A stretch of 64,000 nucleotides of DNA, from positions 46,180,501 to 46,244,500 of the forward strand of contig JAMJFZ010000107.1 of the NCBI GenBank assembly GCA_026225945.1. The letters are read 5' to 3'. This DNA comes from Cricetomys ansorgei. Taxonomy: Eukaryota > Chordata > Mammalia > Rodentia > Nesomyidae. Positions 35,776 to 47,389 of this stretch are shown one piece after another. How positions within the stretch are numbered: position 1 is the first letter of the stretch; each line of letters begins with the position of its first letter. The notes under the pieces are model-generated. The model was not told the origin of the DNA. It was given only the letters and a program-made list of their open reading frames with translations, and did no database searches. A program made the position numbers and the translations under genes.

Positions 35776-35987
35776 AGGGGCTAGAGAGATTGCTTAGTGG
35801 TTAAAGACAAGTGTTGCTCTTGCAAAGGAGCCTGGCTCAATTCCAAATACTTATGTAGTAGTACACAATCATCCATAACTCCAGTTACAGAAACCTGGCA
35901 GCCTCTTTTGACCTCTGAAGTTACCAAGAATGCATGTAGTACATATATGTACATGTATGTAAAACACTCATTAACATAAATTAAGTA
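35776..35987 (+). mobile_element. B3-type SINE
   Basis: 'aggggctagagagattgc', 'ttagtggttaaagacaag', 'ctggctcaattccaaatac', 'catccataactccagttac', 'cagcctcttttgacctctg' and a TA/CA-rich 3' segment ending 'cattaacataaatt'. A full-length B3 by order. Confidence 0.88.
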
Positions 35988-38885
35988 AACTTAAGACTTG
36001 AGTTTATTTTCCTGATAAATTCTGATGTAATTTACTTATTTCATGCATGGTTATAAATTATATATTCAATGCACAGCACATAAACTTACTGAATAAATGT
36101 TTACAACCAATATCATATTGCCAGTTGACTCTTTTCTTTTTTTTTAGACAGAATTTACTATTTGCAATGACTTCCCACTTGGCTTTATGGTTCCAGTCCT
36201 CCAATGAAGCAGTATCTTATTGACAGTACCTTGATGATAGTTAGATATGAGGTTCATCATCAAATAACATTCTACACTGAAATACCCATAGGTTGATTTA
36301 TATAAAATAAAACTTTTATAAAATAACTGAACACATATAATGATTTTTATATTATATAAAATATTGGCCAGTCTTTAAGCTTTTAAGTTACAAAATTAAA
36401 GGTAGTATAGTACAGTCTGAGTGGTCACATATATTTAATAATTGGCACAGAGCATGATTAATGTTAACAAACAACATTGCTGAAATAAAATGGGTTAAAT
36501 TCAGTTTTACTTTTTGCTGTTGTTTTAGAAAGAAGTGGGAATTGTCTGTGATGTTAGAAGAAGAGAATGCTGGTTTTCCAACAGAGAAATGACACAAATA
36601 TTACTGGACAGCCAACATCTGGTCTCATTTAAGTCTGTTCTGGACAGGAAAAAAAATAAAGACTATACCAGAGGGAGCAACCCTGTACTTCGGGAGAATG
36701 AAGGGGATGACATGGTCGATCTTTCCAGTGATTAAAAACCTTCCATTCTCACATAGCCTTACCACAACTAGAACATTTATCTTTGTTCAGCTTTTGCATT
36801 TGATTGTCGAGTGTACAAAATCTCAAGGAAAGAAAGTGCTAGAATTACATTTTCCCAGTGATCAATGACAAGTAAAAGTATTAAAACCTTCCCAACTCTT
36901 CAAACTACCTTCAAAGGCCACCATAGGTAAAAGCATACTAAATTCAAGTGAAGGGATTGGGTGATCTCCCTCACTTCCCCTCCATTTAAGGAAAGTATGA
37001 AAGAGGTATGTCCTTTCAAGGTCAATAAATATGATTACTAGTAAATTTGGTGAAATTAACTTCAGCAGTGTTACAAGGGCAGATGTTGTAGGTAATAACT
37101 TCCATATAAATCAGAGGTGAACTGAAGGTTGTCCATTTGCCCTTTCTGCATTGTAAAACATTAGAGCCAGAAGCTGGCATTTTTGTAATATAGCCACACA
37201 GCTGTTGCATACTTTTGTCAATTTTACACCTGCCTGGTGAAAGAAGTCACCTCACTGAGTCGCACAAATCTAAGGCAAGCAGAATAAATCTGTAGAGCAT
37301 AACCTAGGGTCATCTATATAATTTCCCTCCAGTCAGCTTACTTAATGTCCCCTCTATACAATTATGATCATGTTCCTAGTTCTATATGACTCTACTAAAA
37401 GGCTATGACTTATAAACTTTATAAGATAGTGGCAATATTGTTTCTAAAATTTAAATGAATGCACCAAGTCTAGAAGCCAACTGGCTCGAGAAGTTAAGTC
37501 CATTTCTTAGGGGATGCTAGACTTTGAGAGTCAAAATGTCAAATATATGCGACTACAATTGTTTTATCTAAAATAATATTTTCTATAATCAATAATATAT
37601 AATCAATAATAATTGAGGATCTTTACTTCTAAATTATCTATATCCTTTCAGATATAATGTGTCTAAAACATAGCAGGGGATCTCAGGTAAGGAGATGTAC
37701 ATTTTAAGATGTTAGATGTTATAGAAACATATTTAGAAACCCAAACAAATACATTCACACATTTTCATACAAATAAATATTTAAGGTTTACAATTGTTAG
37801 CAAACATTAAATGTTTTGATGAATAGTAATGGTCACATACTCACAAGTTGCTTTCTTCCCGTTGGACAGTATAATTTTATCTAATAAATGATATATGTTT
37901 ATATTTAAGGACTCCTAACAAAAATATCTATTTTTATTTCTATAAACTGAAGGAGACTGTATAAAAGAACAAAGAATATGTTTGTGGCCTTTTGGTCATG
38001 TTGCTTTGCTCTGACTCAATAGGTTCCAGACCTAAATAGTTTGCTGTAGTCCTAGCTTTCCAGTCCCATCAGCTCTCTCTCTACACAGTAGTAAACAAAA
38101 TTTTACCCTCCGCAGCAATTCACCATCCAAATCCAAGGCTGACAAAGCAACAGAGCTGACTGATCTTACTGGAATGACTGGTTAAAAGAACAATTAAAAG
38201 TGTCTGACTGTGAGAAGACTGTGTCTTAAGTATATTTGTATCAGCATTCCAGAGAAGAGTGACAGATACTCAATATATATTGGTTCAACTAAACTGACAC
38301 AAAGCATCACTTCTGAAAATACATGAATAACACTAGATAATGGAGTCCATACCTTAGATGATAATAAAATGCGTATTAGTTATAACCGGGAGTAGACCAT
38401 CTATATTCAGACAAGACCATTGTTTCCTTGATAATGACTTAAATGAGTAATTGAGTCTCACTGTTTCTTCATGAAAAATGTGTGATGCTATTTATTTTGG
38501 AGGGTTGTCATATGGAACATATTAGTTAACAAAGATATGGCTCAATGGTAGGCAGTAATAGGAACTAAAAAAATTATAAAATTATACAATTACTTATGAA
38601 ATACACAGAAACTTAGTGGAAACTGATTTCTCCCTAATAATTTGCATCCCTTGAGAAACTCTAAGTAGGTCCATGGTAAGAAAGAAGCTGAAGACATCTT
38701 GATTTAGATAGAGCCCCATTTCTCTAAAGCAATCTAATTGCCCTACTGTGTGTTGCACATACACTTGTTTTTAGTATATTTGGCTATGCATATTCTGTTC
38801 TGCTAAATGTGAACAATGACTTTAGCCCCTTTAGGAAACTCTAACTTATATAATTACGCAAAGTTTTTCTAAAAAGTCAAAATGA
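35988..38885. other. Unique AT-rich DNA, about 2.9 kb
   Basis: No interspersed element recognised. Small features: an AT-rich patch at 36300-36365, a short tandem 'ataatcaataat' near 37586-37610, and a 66-codon frame at 36535-36735 preceded by a pyrimidine-rich stretch ending in AG at 36528. Nothing else supports an exon. Confidence 0.45.
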
Positions 38886-39174
38886 AGGTGGAAGAAATGG
38901 CTCAGTGGGTAAAATATCTACCATGAAATCATGAAGATATGAATTAGATTCTCAGTACTTACATGAAAGGTTGAATATGGTTGTACACTATTGTAAAGCC
39001 AGCACTGGGAGAGGAAGGTAGATAAGTTGTTCCCATGGCTCATTGGCCAGCAAATCTAGACAAAACATCAACTCTAGGTCTCAAACACACAAATGTAGAA
39101 GGAATTGAGAAAGACATCTTAACATCAACTTTTGGTCTTTACACAAACCCGCAGAGGCAAGTATTCACACACCT

Positions 39175-39176
<2 letters not shown>
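38886..39176 (+). mobile_element. RSINE1/B4-type composite SINE
   Basis: 'gtggaagaaatggctcag', 'tgggtaaaatatctacc', 'gaattagattctcagtac', 'agccagcactgggagagg', 'catggctcattggccagc' and 'acatcttaacatcaac', then a CA-rich 3' end. The order fits RSINE1, and the terminal (AC)n tract follows directly. Confidence 0.85.

Positions 39177-39205
<29 letters not shown>
39177..39205. repeat. (AC)n tract at the RSINE1 3' end
   Basis: About 14 AC units, grown from the CA-rich terminus of the SINE. Accounts for the Thr-His run in the frame at 39035-39283. Confidence 0.97.
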
Positions 39206-39208
<3 letters not shown>

Positions 39209-39589
39209 CAAAATGGAGAGCTAAGTAATATCAATGAAACACACAAACGATTCAGATTACAATATTTAAATTTTGTTATCTGAATTTGTTGATTAGGAGT
39301 AATCTGTTTTCCCATGTCACATAGAAAGAAAATACTTTACACACATTAAAGTTGTTCAAGTTCTAGTGATTGACATGAAGGTCATGGGAGAAATAGTTTC
39401 TTAGAAAAAAAAGTGAGTTCCAAACATAGATTAGAATAATAATCTAGGAGATGTGAGACAATTTCCACTAAATGCTGGTTACATCTGAAGCTCTATGTGG
39501 CAATCAGCGAGCACACAGCGTATGAGCTCTAAGCTCAGACTGCTCCTTTCTTACGTACCTATACATCAAGACCTGTGTGAATCTCCTGG
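39206..39589. other. Unique DNA
   Basis: Nothing recognised. Confidence 0.4.
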
Positions 39590-39960
39590 AAGTCACTTCA
39601 TACTGTGGACCAGATATTTATTTTCATTTCTCATATTTTCGGGAAGGCTTCATGGCCATTCCTCTACTTCATAAGGTATGGTCCACCATACCCCTTTCTC
39701 TAAAGCACTTGTTTCTTAGTTACTGGTCTATTCTTTTGTCCTTCCATCAACTCTGAAAATTTCAGTTAAGTATTTGGCTTAGGAACTGTGGTATAAATCA
39801 CATATTTTCTGATAAATTCTCTACTTCTATTATGCTTTTTGGTCCCTACTAAAGTATTGATCCTTGCTCTGCTCTATTTCATATGACCTCTGTGGTCTTT
39901 TTCTGCACTGGATCTTAATGTACTAAATTTCAAATTGCTTCATTCCCCAAAGGCCCATGA
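39590..39960 (+). mobile_element. Possible ancient L2 fragment
   Basis: 'cgggaaggcttcatggcc' resembles the L2 'gggaagccttccctgac' block and is preceded by 'cctggaagtcacttcat', in a suitable order and spacing. The rest is too decayed to confirm. It could be unrelated unique DNA. Confidence 0.3.
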
Positions 39961-40570
39961 CCACAAAAATAGAGTACTCCTAAGAGAATTTTCCAAAATT
40001 GTAATTAATAAAAAGGGGGTTCAGATTTTTAATCTTTCCTCATCAGCTGACAGTGGATTAAAACAGTCCTAAATGTTTATGGTCTTCTTGCCTGCAAGTG
40101 ATGGATTATCCTGGTACTCCTGCATCATTTCCAGTATGAGGAATGATCATTTGGGGGATATTCGTGCTCCTAAGGCCCTTCCTTCCCTTTTTAAGGGAAA
40201 ATCCTCTGCTTTCACATTTCCATTATCTTTCCACGTCAAGCAGTTTCTTCCTGTGGATTATTCTGAACAGAGCCAAGATGTTGTTTGCATAGGAAAAAAA
40301 ATAGTAATACTTCATTACGTCAATATTTGTCCTCATATCAGGTATAATGCATTGGAAAAGGTTGTACCTTCCAGTTAATGCTTATAATATGTTTTGTCAA
40401 GGTTCTCTCTCCCACTAGCTTCTGAATATAGAAAAGCAATTAATTAATTAATTAATTAAAAATTAATCTGTAACCACTCTAAAGCAAACCCTGGATGTAT
40501 TTGTTATTTTTTATTTTGGTTTGTTCATATGAAATATCACCTTCAGTAGCTTATAAGATACATGAAGTCA
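39961..40570. other. Unique DNA with a short (AATT)n run
   Basis: An AATT run lies at 40438-40459. The 101-codon frame at 40073-40378 has no recognisable domain and no supporting context. Confidence 0.45.
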
Positions 40571-40715
40571 TGGCTGGAGAGATGGCTCAGCAGTTAAGAG
40601 TGGTTCCTTCTTTTTCAGGGGATCAGAGTTAAGTTCCCAGAACCTGTAATCCCAGCTACAGAAACCCAGATCTTTTGTGAACTCCTTGGGCATCCGTATA
40701 AATGTACACATACTG

Positions 40716-40717
<2 letters not shown>
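40571..40717 (+). mobile_element. B3/B2-type SINE
   Basis: Well kept tRNA-like head 'tggctggagagatggctcag', then 'cagttaagagtggttcc', 'cagagttaagttcccagaac' and 'gtaatcccagctacag'. The 3' half is shortened and grades into a long CA-rich tail. The head is among the least diverged in the window. Confidence 0.9.
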
Positions 40718-40751
<34 letters not shown>

Positions 40752-40780
40752 ACACACACGTACACACATGTACACACACA
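40718..40780. repeat. (AC)n tract with ACGT interruptions, SINE tail
   Basis: Pure AC to about 40749, then CACACACGTA-type units and CACATGTA up to 40780. It continues from the B3 tail. The frames at 40568-40777 and 40615-40815 (Cys-Val runs) are artefacts of it. Confidence 0.95.
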
Positions 40781-40790
40781 AGTAAGGAAT

Positions 40791-41425
40791 AAAAATAATC
40801 ATTATGAAGATTCATAGTCTCCTTTCATCTTTAGATGAGAGATGAGTGGGGCATCACACCTAAAATTGAATCAAAGTAACTGAAATGTTGTAGCACTCTA
40901 AACCTTTGTCCTTAAGTAAATACTCTCACTAAATGGCAGTTGTGGATATAGAAGATTTTAATTTTATAAAAAAATGTTGAACAGAAATAGAGTACTACAT
41001 CAGTTGTTGATGAACACGTAAACTATGCAAATAACCAACAGCAATTATCTTGCTAAGTTTTCTACTTTCAGTCTTTATGTATTTGCTTGCCAGCTATAAC
41101 TTAGGCACACTATATACTTAACATCTTTCACATTTTCATACACTCAGTTCACTTCTCCAATGACTAGGAACCACTGCCATGTAAGCTCTGTATGAACTGC
41201 ATTTCCTTTTAGAAATACATTTTCCCTTTAACACTATTACTTAACTTTCTAATAGCTAAATTACACTGTAAATATATTATATTCATAGCAATACCAGCTG
41301 AAATCTGGTGATGATTTTATCAAATAGCACAAGTGAGAAGACTATAAGCAATTATCAAGTAGATTGTCCACGTGCGTGTAAAAGATACCTCTCATGAGAG
41401 GAATATTAGTTGACCTGTATTTCTT
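40791..41425. other. Unique DNA
   Basis: Nothing recognised. Confidence 0.4.
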
Positions 41426-41627
41426 TTTGTTGTTGTGTTTTGTTTTGGGGTTTTTGTTTTGTTTGTTTGTTTGTTTTTCCGTTAGTTTGAGACAGGGTTT
41501 CTATGTTGTAACTCTGGCTGTCTTGGAACTCACTTTGTAGGCCAGGCTGGCCTCAAACTCTCAGAGATCCACCTGCCTCTGCTTCTGAGTGCTGGAATTA
41601 AAGGTGTGTGCCAACACTACCTGGCTT
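41426..41627 (-). mobile_element. B1 SINE with long T-rich (A-tail) region, minus strand
   Basis: T/GTTT-rich run (41426-41480) is the complement of the A-rich tail. The body follows: 'tttgagacagggtttctatg', 'ggccaggctggcctcaaac', 'gagatccacctgcctctgc' and 'gtgtgtgccaacactacc'. A complete B1 by order and one of the clearest copies here. Confidence 0.95.
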
Positions 41628-41742
41628 GATTTTATTATTCTTATTCAACTCTTCTAATAAATTTTAACCTTCTGGAAGCTACTGACAATTCCTTTTCCAT
41701 TTCTAGTTACATGTCTGCCTACATCACATAAAAAGCCAAGAC

Positions 41743-41781
41743 TGATTGACTGATTAATTGATTGACTGATTGATTGATTGG
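41743..41781. repeat. (GATT)n-rich tract
   Basis: GATTGACTGATTAATT units grading to GATTGATTGATTG. Confidence 0.9.
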
Positions 41782-42079
41782 TGTCCTATTAGGGGAAGTT
41801 GCTGTCTTAGATTTACTGAATCTTGCTAGTTGTGTTCTGCAAACATGTTAATAGCTTTTCCTCTCTATTGTCAGTGCAGCACTGTGGCATATCTAGTAAA
41901 TTTCCTTCATCAGAATGGGAACTGTTGATTCATATGCCTCATGCTTTAGATCATAGTATAACATATTTCCTCTGCAGAAGACTAATCTCAGTGGACAGTA
42001 CTTTTCACAGTTAACTATTTTTCTTTATTAAATAGAATGGGAGTATTTAGTGAATTTTCAGTTCTTTTCTTGAGATTAT

Positions 42080-42300
42080 TATATAACTACATCATTTCTC
42101 CTTTCTCTTTCCTCTCCGAAACCCTTCCATATAACCCTCCTCACTCTCCTTCAAATTTATGGTCATCAATTTTTCACTAATTGTTATTGCTTTCATAAAA
42201 CAGTCAGTAAAATATTACTTGTATGTGCTTTCAGAAGTGATCATTTGGTACCAAACCACCAACTTTGGTGAACACTTTTCTAGGGCAAATTTGCTTTCAC
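42080..42300 (-). mobile_element. LINE-1 3' terminus, minus strand
   Basis: 'aactacatcatttctccttt', 'ctctttcctctccgaaac', 'cactctccttcaaatttatg', 'gtcagtaaaatattacttg', 'gatcatttggtaccaaacc' and 'ggtgaacacttttctaggg' are complements of the last part of the rodent L1 3' UTR. This is the same region as the sense copy at 16578-16795. Frames at 42159-42446 and 42215-42421 overlap on opposite strands and are not genes. Confidence 0.85.
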
Positions 42301-42497
42301 CAAAAATTCCTCTGGATTGGAGATGTGTGGTAAAGATTTGTTTGACAGAAAATGTATTAAGAAACATCAGCATAATTTTTATCATTAGTATCACAAAATG
42401 CCTAATAAATATTACCTTCATTTATTTCTATTTTTTTTTGCTGTAAAGACGCATGTATACTTTTAATTCCTCTTATTCTTATTGTTATGAAATCTTT

Positions 42498-42512
42498 CCC
42501 CCCCCCTCTCTC

Positions 42513-42558
<46 letters not shown>
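42498..42558. repeat. C-run, CT run and (TG)n
   Basis: A stretch of C residues and CTCT at 42498-42514 leads into 22 perfect TG units (42515-42558). Explains the Thr-His run of the 42402-42599 frame. Confidence 0.97.
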
Positions 42559-42560
<2 letters not shown>

Positions 42561-43108
42561 TATAGCCACAAACATTCCATGTTGCAGCTGTGAAGTCAAA
42601 CGTCAGCCTTCATGAATGAGTCCTGTCTCCTTCCACCATGGTAGTGAGATCTACTTTAGATCAAATATATTTACACTCACCACTTAAACATAAGAAAGTA
42701 AAATAATTTTAATCTTGAAATATTTTGACTTTACAATATGACCTAAGAGTATCACTCAATTCAGGAAGGTTTATAGTAAACAAGCTGTGTTCACCCAGAC
42801 TGTAATATACTGTCTGGGTCCACAACTTGGCTATTGTCACTTAAGTTCTTTCCTATTCCACCAGCAATTTTATTTCTTACTGATTAATGATTAAAACATA
42901 AAATCAATGACAGTATTGTCTTTCTTTTCAAAGATGTACTTTACATACTAATATGTGCATATGAAACTATAGAGCTAAATGGGTTTTGACAAAATATATA
43001 CTTATATAACCCTTTACAAAATCCCAGACAGTCTGCACATGTCCCTGGAGAATATCTGTCTTCTCCCTGTCATCATCATTTTGCCTGCCTTAGAATTTAG
43101 AATTTCAT

Positions 43109-43109
<1 letters not shown>
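42559..43109. other. Unique AT-rich DNA
   Basis: Nothing recognised. Confidence 0.4.

Positions 43110-43155
<46 letters not shown>
43110..43155. repeat. (CA)n dinucleotide repeat
   Basis: About 23 perfect CA units with no SINE head recognised upstream. Source of the Thr-His run in the frame at 42979-43239. Confidence 0.98.
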
Positions 43156-43156
<1 letters not shown>

Positions 43157-45044
43157 CCTCTGTCTTACTTTCTTCATTAGGAAAATATTTTCTTTTTAGA
43201 TTCGGATTTATAATGATGATTCATGCATGTATCAAATGATCATATTTTCTCTGTAGGAAGCAATAATGTATAATCTCAATGAGCAACTTTTTAAAACGTC
43301 TCTGCTATTAGAAGATATTTGAGTTGTACAAAATACTAGATATTATTAAATCCCCTAAAACACATCTTTGATTCTTATATTGTTATGGAATTTGGGACCT
43401 CTGGGAAAAGGCCATAGACTCAATCCAATTATAATTAAAGGACTTATTGATTAGCTGCTAGTAGGATAAACAATTTCTGAGCCAAATTTGAGATTGCTGT
43501 GAAGGAGGGTTATGAGGAAGGCATTTTTTAAGGGGAAAATCACAAGAAGTCCTTCAATATCTATGCAAGAAAGCAGAAACTGTTCTGTTCTGCTAACTTA
43601 ATTAGTTAAGGCAACTCAAAGCAATTTTTAAGTACTTGCATAAGCAAGTTACAGAAGTAAAAGTGGCAGTCATATCATAACAAGTAAATAGTCATGACTG
43701 TAAATTTTTTTGGTGGGGATCATTAAGTAGGGGTTGTTTCCTGGGTTCCTATGTTTCCTATATTTATGTTCCTCTTGGACTCTGATAAGTGGTAGTTTGG
43801 TGACACATTTTTGGAAATGCATTTTAATAATAAGTGGTCTAATCAGGAGTCTAGTCCACTTCCCCAAATTATAGTGAACATGTAAAAAGAAAATATACTC
43901 TGCCAGTCTGCATCATTGAGATAATTCACCGTATCTACAAACCACATGCTCTTGGAAACCATAATGCAAGTTACGTCATTTAAACTTTGCATTCCCATTA
44001 TAACAGCATACCTCACTCTTTCTACTTCCTTAAAATTTATATGAGGGAACCTCAGCTAAATGGCCAAAAGCAACATTAAATAAAAACTTTGAAGACAATA
44101 ATAAAAATGCACAAATTCAAACAGAACACTGTATTTCACCAACTTCTACATCAAATTTTCATGAGCATGGCTTTTTTTAAACATTTTCTTATTTTCTTTG
44201 AATTACTTTTAATTCAATGTTCATAACAACTAACAATGGATGTCAAAGATCACTTCCCAGAGCCTCTGCAGCAAAGAACCCACTTTCAGATAGTATATTT
44301 CCTTTTAATTTGACAGAATTTTTCTATAAAATCAACTTTGTTTGACACTTTGACATTTGGTTTGGGAACTTTTAATAAAAATTGAAGTATAACAACTTCT
44401 AAATAGTGCCCAAATCTTTGAGCAGAAGTGCTATTTTTTCTTACAAGTTAGCATTTCAATTTCTAAAACTTGTCTTATTTTAAACCCTGCAATATTTTAC
44501 GAGTGCTTGTGTCAGAAAACCATGAAATGAAGTGCTATTAACGTCTGTCCCCTATGTACTTTAGTGTATTGTAATTTTTCTAAAGAGTAGATAATTATAT
44601 GATTGTCTGTTATTAATTCACTAGATGCAAATGTAAAGAACAGAATTTTGTAAATACTTTTCAGAAGTATCAAAGAACATAACATAGTTTTTGGACTTTT
44701 ACAATTCCTAATACAGCTGAGGGTTTTGTGTCCTTGGTTCATGCATTGTTTCTTATTAACTGAATTTAAGTCAAAGAAAATAATTTTCTCCCACTTACAA
44801 TGACAATTTCAGTGAGTTGAAAAGGGCAGTGATCTGGAAAAAAATACAAAAAGTTACTATGTAAGGATGTTGAATAAAGAAAAGAGTGTTTATAATACAA
44901 ATGTGCATTTTATCTCTTGAAGTTTGTACATTGTTGTCTCTGCAGGTTTTCAGTCTTTGCTTTCTGTTCTTGGTTCAGAACAAATATGTAGCAATGGAGT
45001 TCAGGTGTTTAAATCCAAGTTTAGATGGGTCTGAAAGATTAAAG
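43156..45044. other. Unique AT-rich DNA, about 1.9 kb
   Basis: No element recognised. Minus-strand frames (43670-43867, 44512-44742) lack any recognisable domain. Confidence 0.45.
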
Positions 45045-45200
45045 GGGATAATTTCACTGTTAGTCCTAATGATGAAAACTGCCCAAAGCTCAGAAGAGAG
45101 AAGGATGTGGCCCGAAGACCCACCAGACCCATGAGCAGTCAGTGACAGAGCAAGGATAGAAGCCGAGCTGTAGCTCAGCTCATGCTCTTGATCTTTAGCT
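45045..45200 (-). mobile_element. MIR SINE, minus strand, well kept
   Basis: Complement blocks in order: 'ggggataatttcactg', 'tgatgaaaactgccc', 'aagctcagaagagagaagg', 'gtcagtgacagagcaagg' and 'agctcatgctcttgatc'. It is the best MIR in the window, covering core and tRNA-proximal part. Both frames crossing it (44886-45134 +, 44975-45253 -) are artefacts. Confidence 0.75.
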
Positions 45201-45667
45201 GCCGCAAAAGGAAGCAAAGTTCTTGCCACATCTTTATTTCTACGACACACCACGCTTGAAACTCTTGGTTATTCACCTTTTCCCACTTTAATGAATTCTC
45301 TCTCCTCTAACAAACTTCATCATTTTTAACTTTCAAAATACCTCCTTTCTTCTGCACAGCCTGTCAAGCAGGCTGGATTTTGTTTGAAGAAGTTTACCAT
45401 CCAATTGCATCTTTCAACTATATTTTTAAAAATACCTAGTCTACTATCTCCTTACACATTTATAATCCCTTTATTGTCCCACATTGTGATTATTTAAAAC
45501 AAGATACACAACAATAGAACCAAAATATATTTCATTTCCTCTATTGGTATTTTTAATAAAAGTCAACCAAGAGACTTGGTGATTATTACTGCCACTTGAT
45601 AATCTCTCAGATTTCTTCCAAATCTAACAATTATACACTATAAAATTTCTCATATTACTTTCTTACA
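45201..45667. other. Unique AT-rich DNA
   Basis: Nothing recognised. Confidence 0.4.
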
Positions 45668-46215
45668 ATTTTCTTTTTTTATTAAATTTATTTTTCATAA
45701 AATACCTTCTGGTCATAGTTTTATCTGCATCAACGCCTTTCAAATCTTCCTCACTTCCCTGCCCCCCTCCCAAATCCAAATCCATGTGCTTTATTTCTAC
45801 TTCTTTTCTGCAAACAAACAAATTCAAAAAACAAAAACAAAAATTACAAGATGGAAAAAATAAAAAACAAAATGAGAAACACAGACACACAAACAAAATC
45901 CATAAAAACACAAAATCATAATCCACAATATACAAACAAAAAGCCAGTAAGACAAAAAAAAATGCCCAAAGCAATATGAAACAAAATGTCTACAAAAGTA
46001 CTATTGTATTTATTTTATGTTGGCTGTCTACTGCTAGGCATGGGATTTACCCTGAAGTGTGGTTAATATACCCAGTGAGACTCCATTGGAGTTATGTAAT
46101 TTTCCCTTTGCCAACAGATGTAATTGGAGATAGCTTCTTGGTTAGGGCTGGGAGCTCATGTCCACTTCCTTCTCTCAGTGCTGAGACCCCCCCCATATGG
46201 CTTGCAACTGAACAA
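45668..46215 (-). mobile_element. LINE-1 3' region, minus strand
   Basis: Plus-strand landmarks: T-rich 3' terminus, 'aaaataccttctggtcatag', an A/C-rich middle (45810-45990), 'tatacccagtgagactcc', 'ccctttgccaacagatg', 'agcttcttggttagggctgg' and 'ctctcagtgctgagacc'. All are complements of the distal L1 3' UTR. The Phe/Cys-rich 103-codon frame at 45663-45974 and the 80-codon frame at 45976-46218 are inside it. Confidence 0.85.
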
Positions 46216-46620
46216 TGACTGTACTGTCTTTCAGGACTCAGTTCTATTACTGAGAAAAGAAAGGCTAAGTATCTTCAGTAATTTTCTCACAGTCAAATAG
46301 TAATAAAGTCCAAAGGAAAAAAATTACTCATTTGCTTCTTGTCTCCATTTATTTCACTTAATTTGATGAATAAATTATTCTGCTTTTACTTTGGACTATG
46401 AATAAGATTTTATATTCATATTCAGTTTATAGACACACCATCAAAATTATTATTAGGATAAATGACAAACTTAGAACATTCAGGGTTGACAATTATTTTA
46501 CCACAAGAAGGATTTTTTTCTTTTCATTTTAGAATATTTGGTTAGCACATAGAAATTGACATGCATTTGGCTCATTAATAAATAAATCAAAAGTTAATAT
46601 ATTAGTACTGATTTATAAGA
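46216..46620. other. Unique AT-rich DNA between opposed L1 pieces
   Basis: No element recognised. Confidence 0.4.
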
Positions 46621-47300
46621 CATGATAGAGCAATTGTTACACAATGCATGTCGGAGTAACCAACCAATAACTGACTTGACTTATGACCCAGGCCACCAGA
46701 GAAAACCCATGACCTACATTGCTTCAGTGACCAAAAACCTGAGACTAGGTCCAGGGATCCAAGATCCCCAAACGATACTGGTCTAAAAAAAGAAAAAAAG
46801 ATAATGAAAAAATGGCTCCTAATATTATTCTGCTTTATCATAGATGCCTTGTTCAGCCATCATCAGAAAAATCTTCCTCCTTCAGCAGATGGGAACAAAT
46901 ACATAGGTTCACAGCCAGACTTTATGCAGAGAATGAGAGACCTTGAAACATGCAGCCTTAAAATAAATGTCTCCATTAAAATGCCTCTACCTTCCCCTCA
47001 GAGCTCAAGGAACCTTGTGGGAGAGGAGTCAGAAAGAGTATAAGAACCAGAGGGGATGGAGGACACCAAGAAAACAAGGGCCTCTAAATCAACATGAGCA
47101 AACCTCATTTAAACTCACAAAGGCTGAAGCAGCATGCACAGGGCCTGTGCATGTCTATACCAGCTCAAAGGCATTTATATTGTATTTTAAACTTTAGTAT
47201 TTTTATAGGATTCCTGAGTGTGTGAGCAAGTAGGTCTCTGATACTTGTGCCTTCTCTTGGGCTCTTTTCCAACTTTGATGTGAAAGTTTTTGTTTTAACT
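46621..47300 (+). mobile_element. LINE-1 3' region, Lx type
   Basis: Landmarks: 'gtaaccaaccaataactg', 'caaaaacctgagactagg', 'gccttgttcagccatcatc', 'cttcctccttcagcagatg', 'aatgagagaccttgaaac', 'ccaagaaaacaagggcc', 'catgcacagggcctgtgc' and 'ttgtgccttctcttggg'. It is colinear with 3420-4060 of the copy at 2800-4232. No A-tail is visible; a (GAAT)n tract follows. Frames at 46602-46841, 46804-47043 and 46967-47197 are inside it. Confidence 0.88.
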
Positions 47301-47320
47301 TACATTTTTTGTTATATTTT

Positions 47321-47356
47321 TTGAATGAATGAATGAATGAATAAATGAATGAATGA
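47321..47356. repeat. (GAAT)n microsatellite
   Basis: Eight GAAT-type units with one AAAT variant, lying between two L1 pieces. It is the source of the Phe-Ile-His-Ser repeats in the minus-strand frame at 47295-47501. Confidence 0.95.
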
Positions 47357-47389
47357 AAACCAAGTCAGTAAAGTAAAAATTAACAATGG

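Noticed and set aside
45663..45974. 103-codon Phe/Cys/Leu-rich minus-strand frame
   Set aside because: It lies in the A/C-rich part of the L1 3' region at 45668-46215. T-rich antisense DNA gives such compositions.
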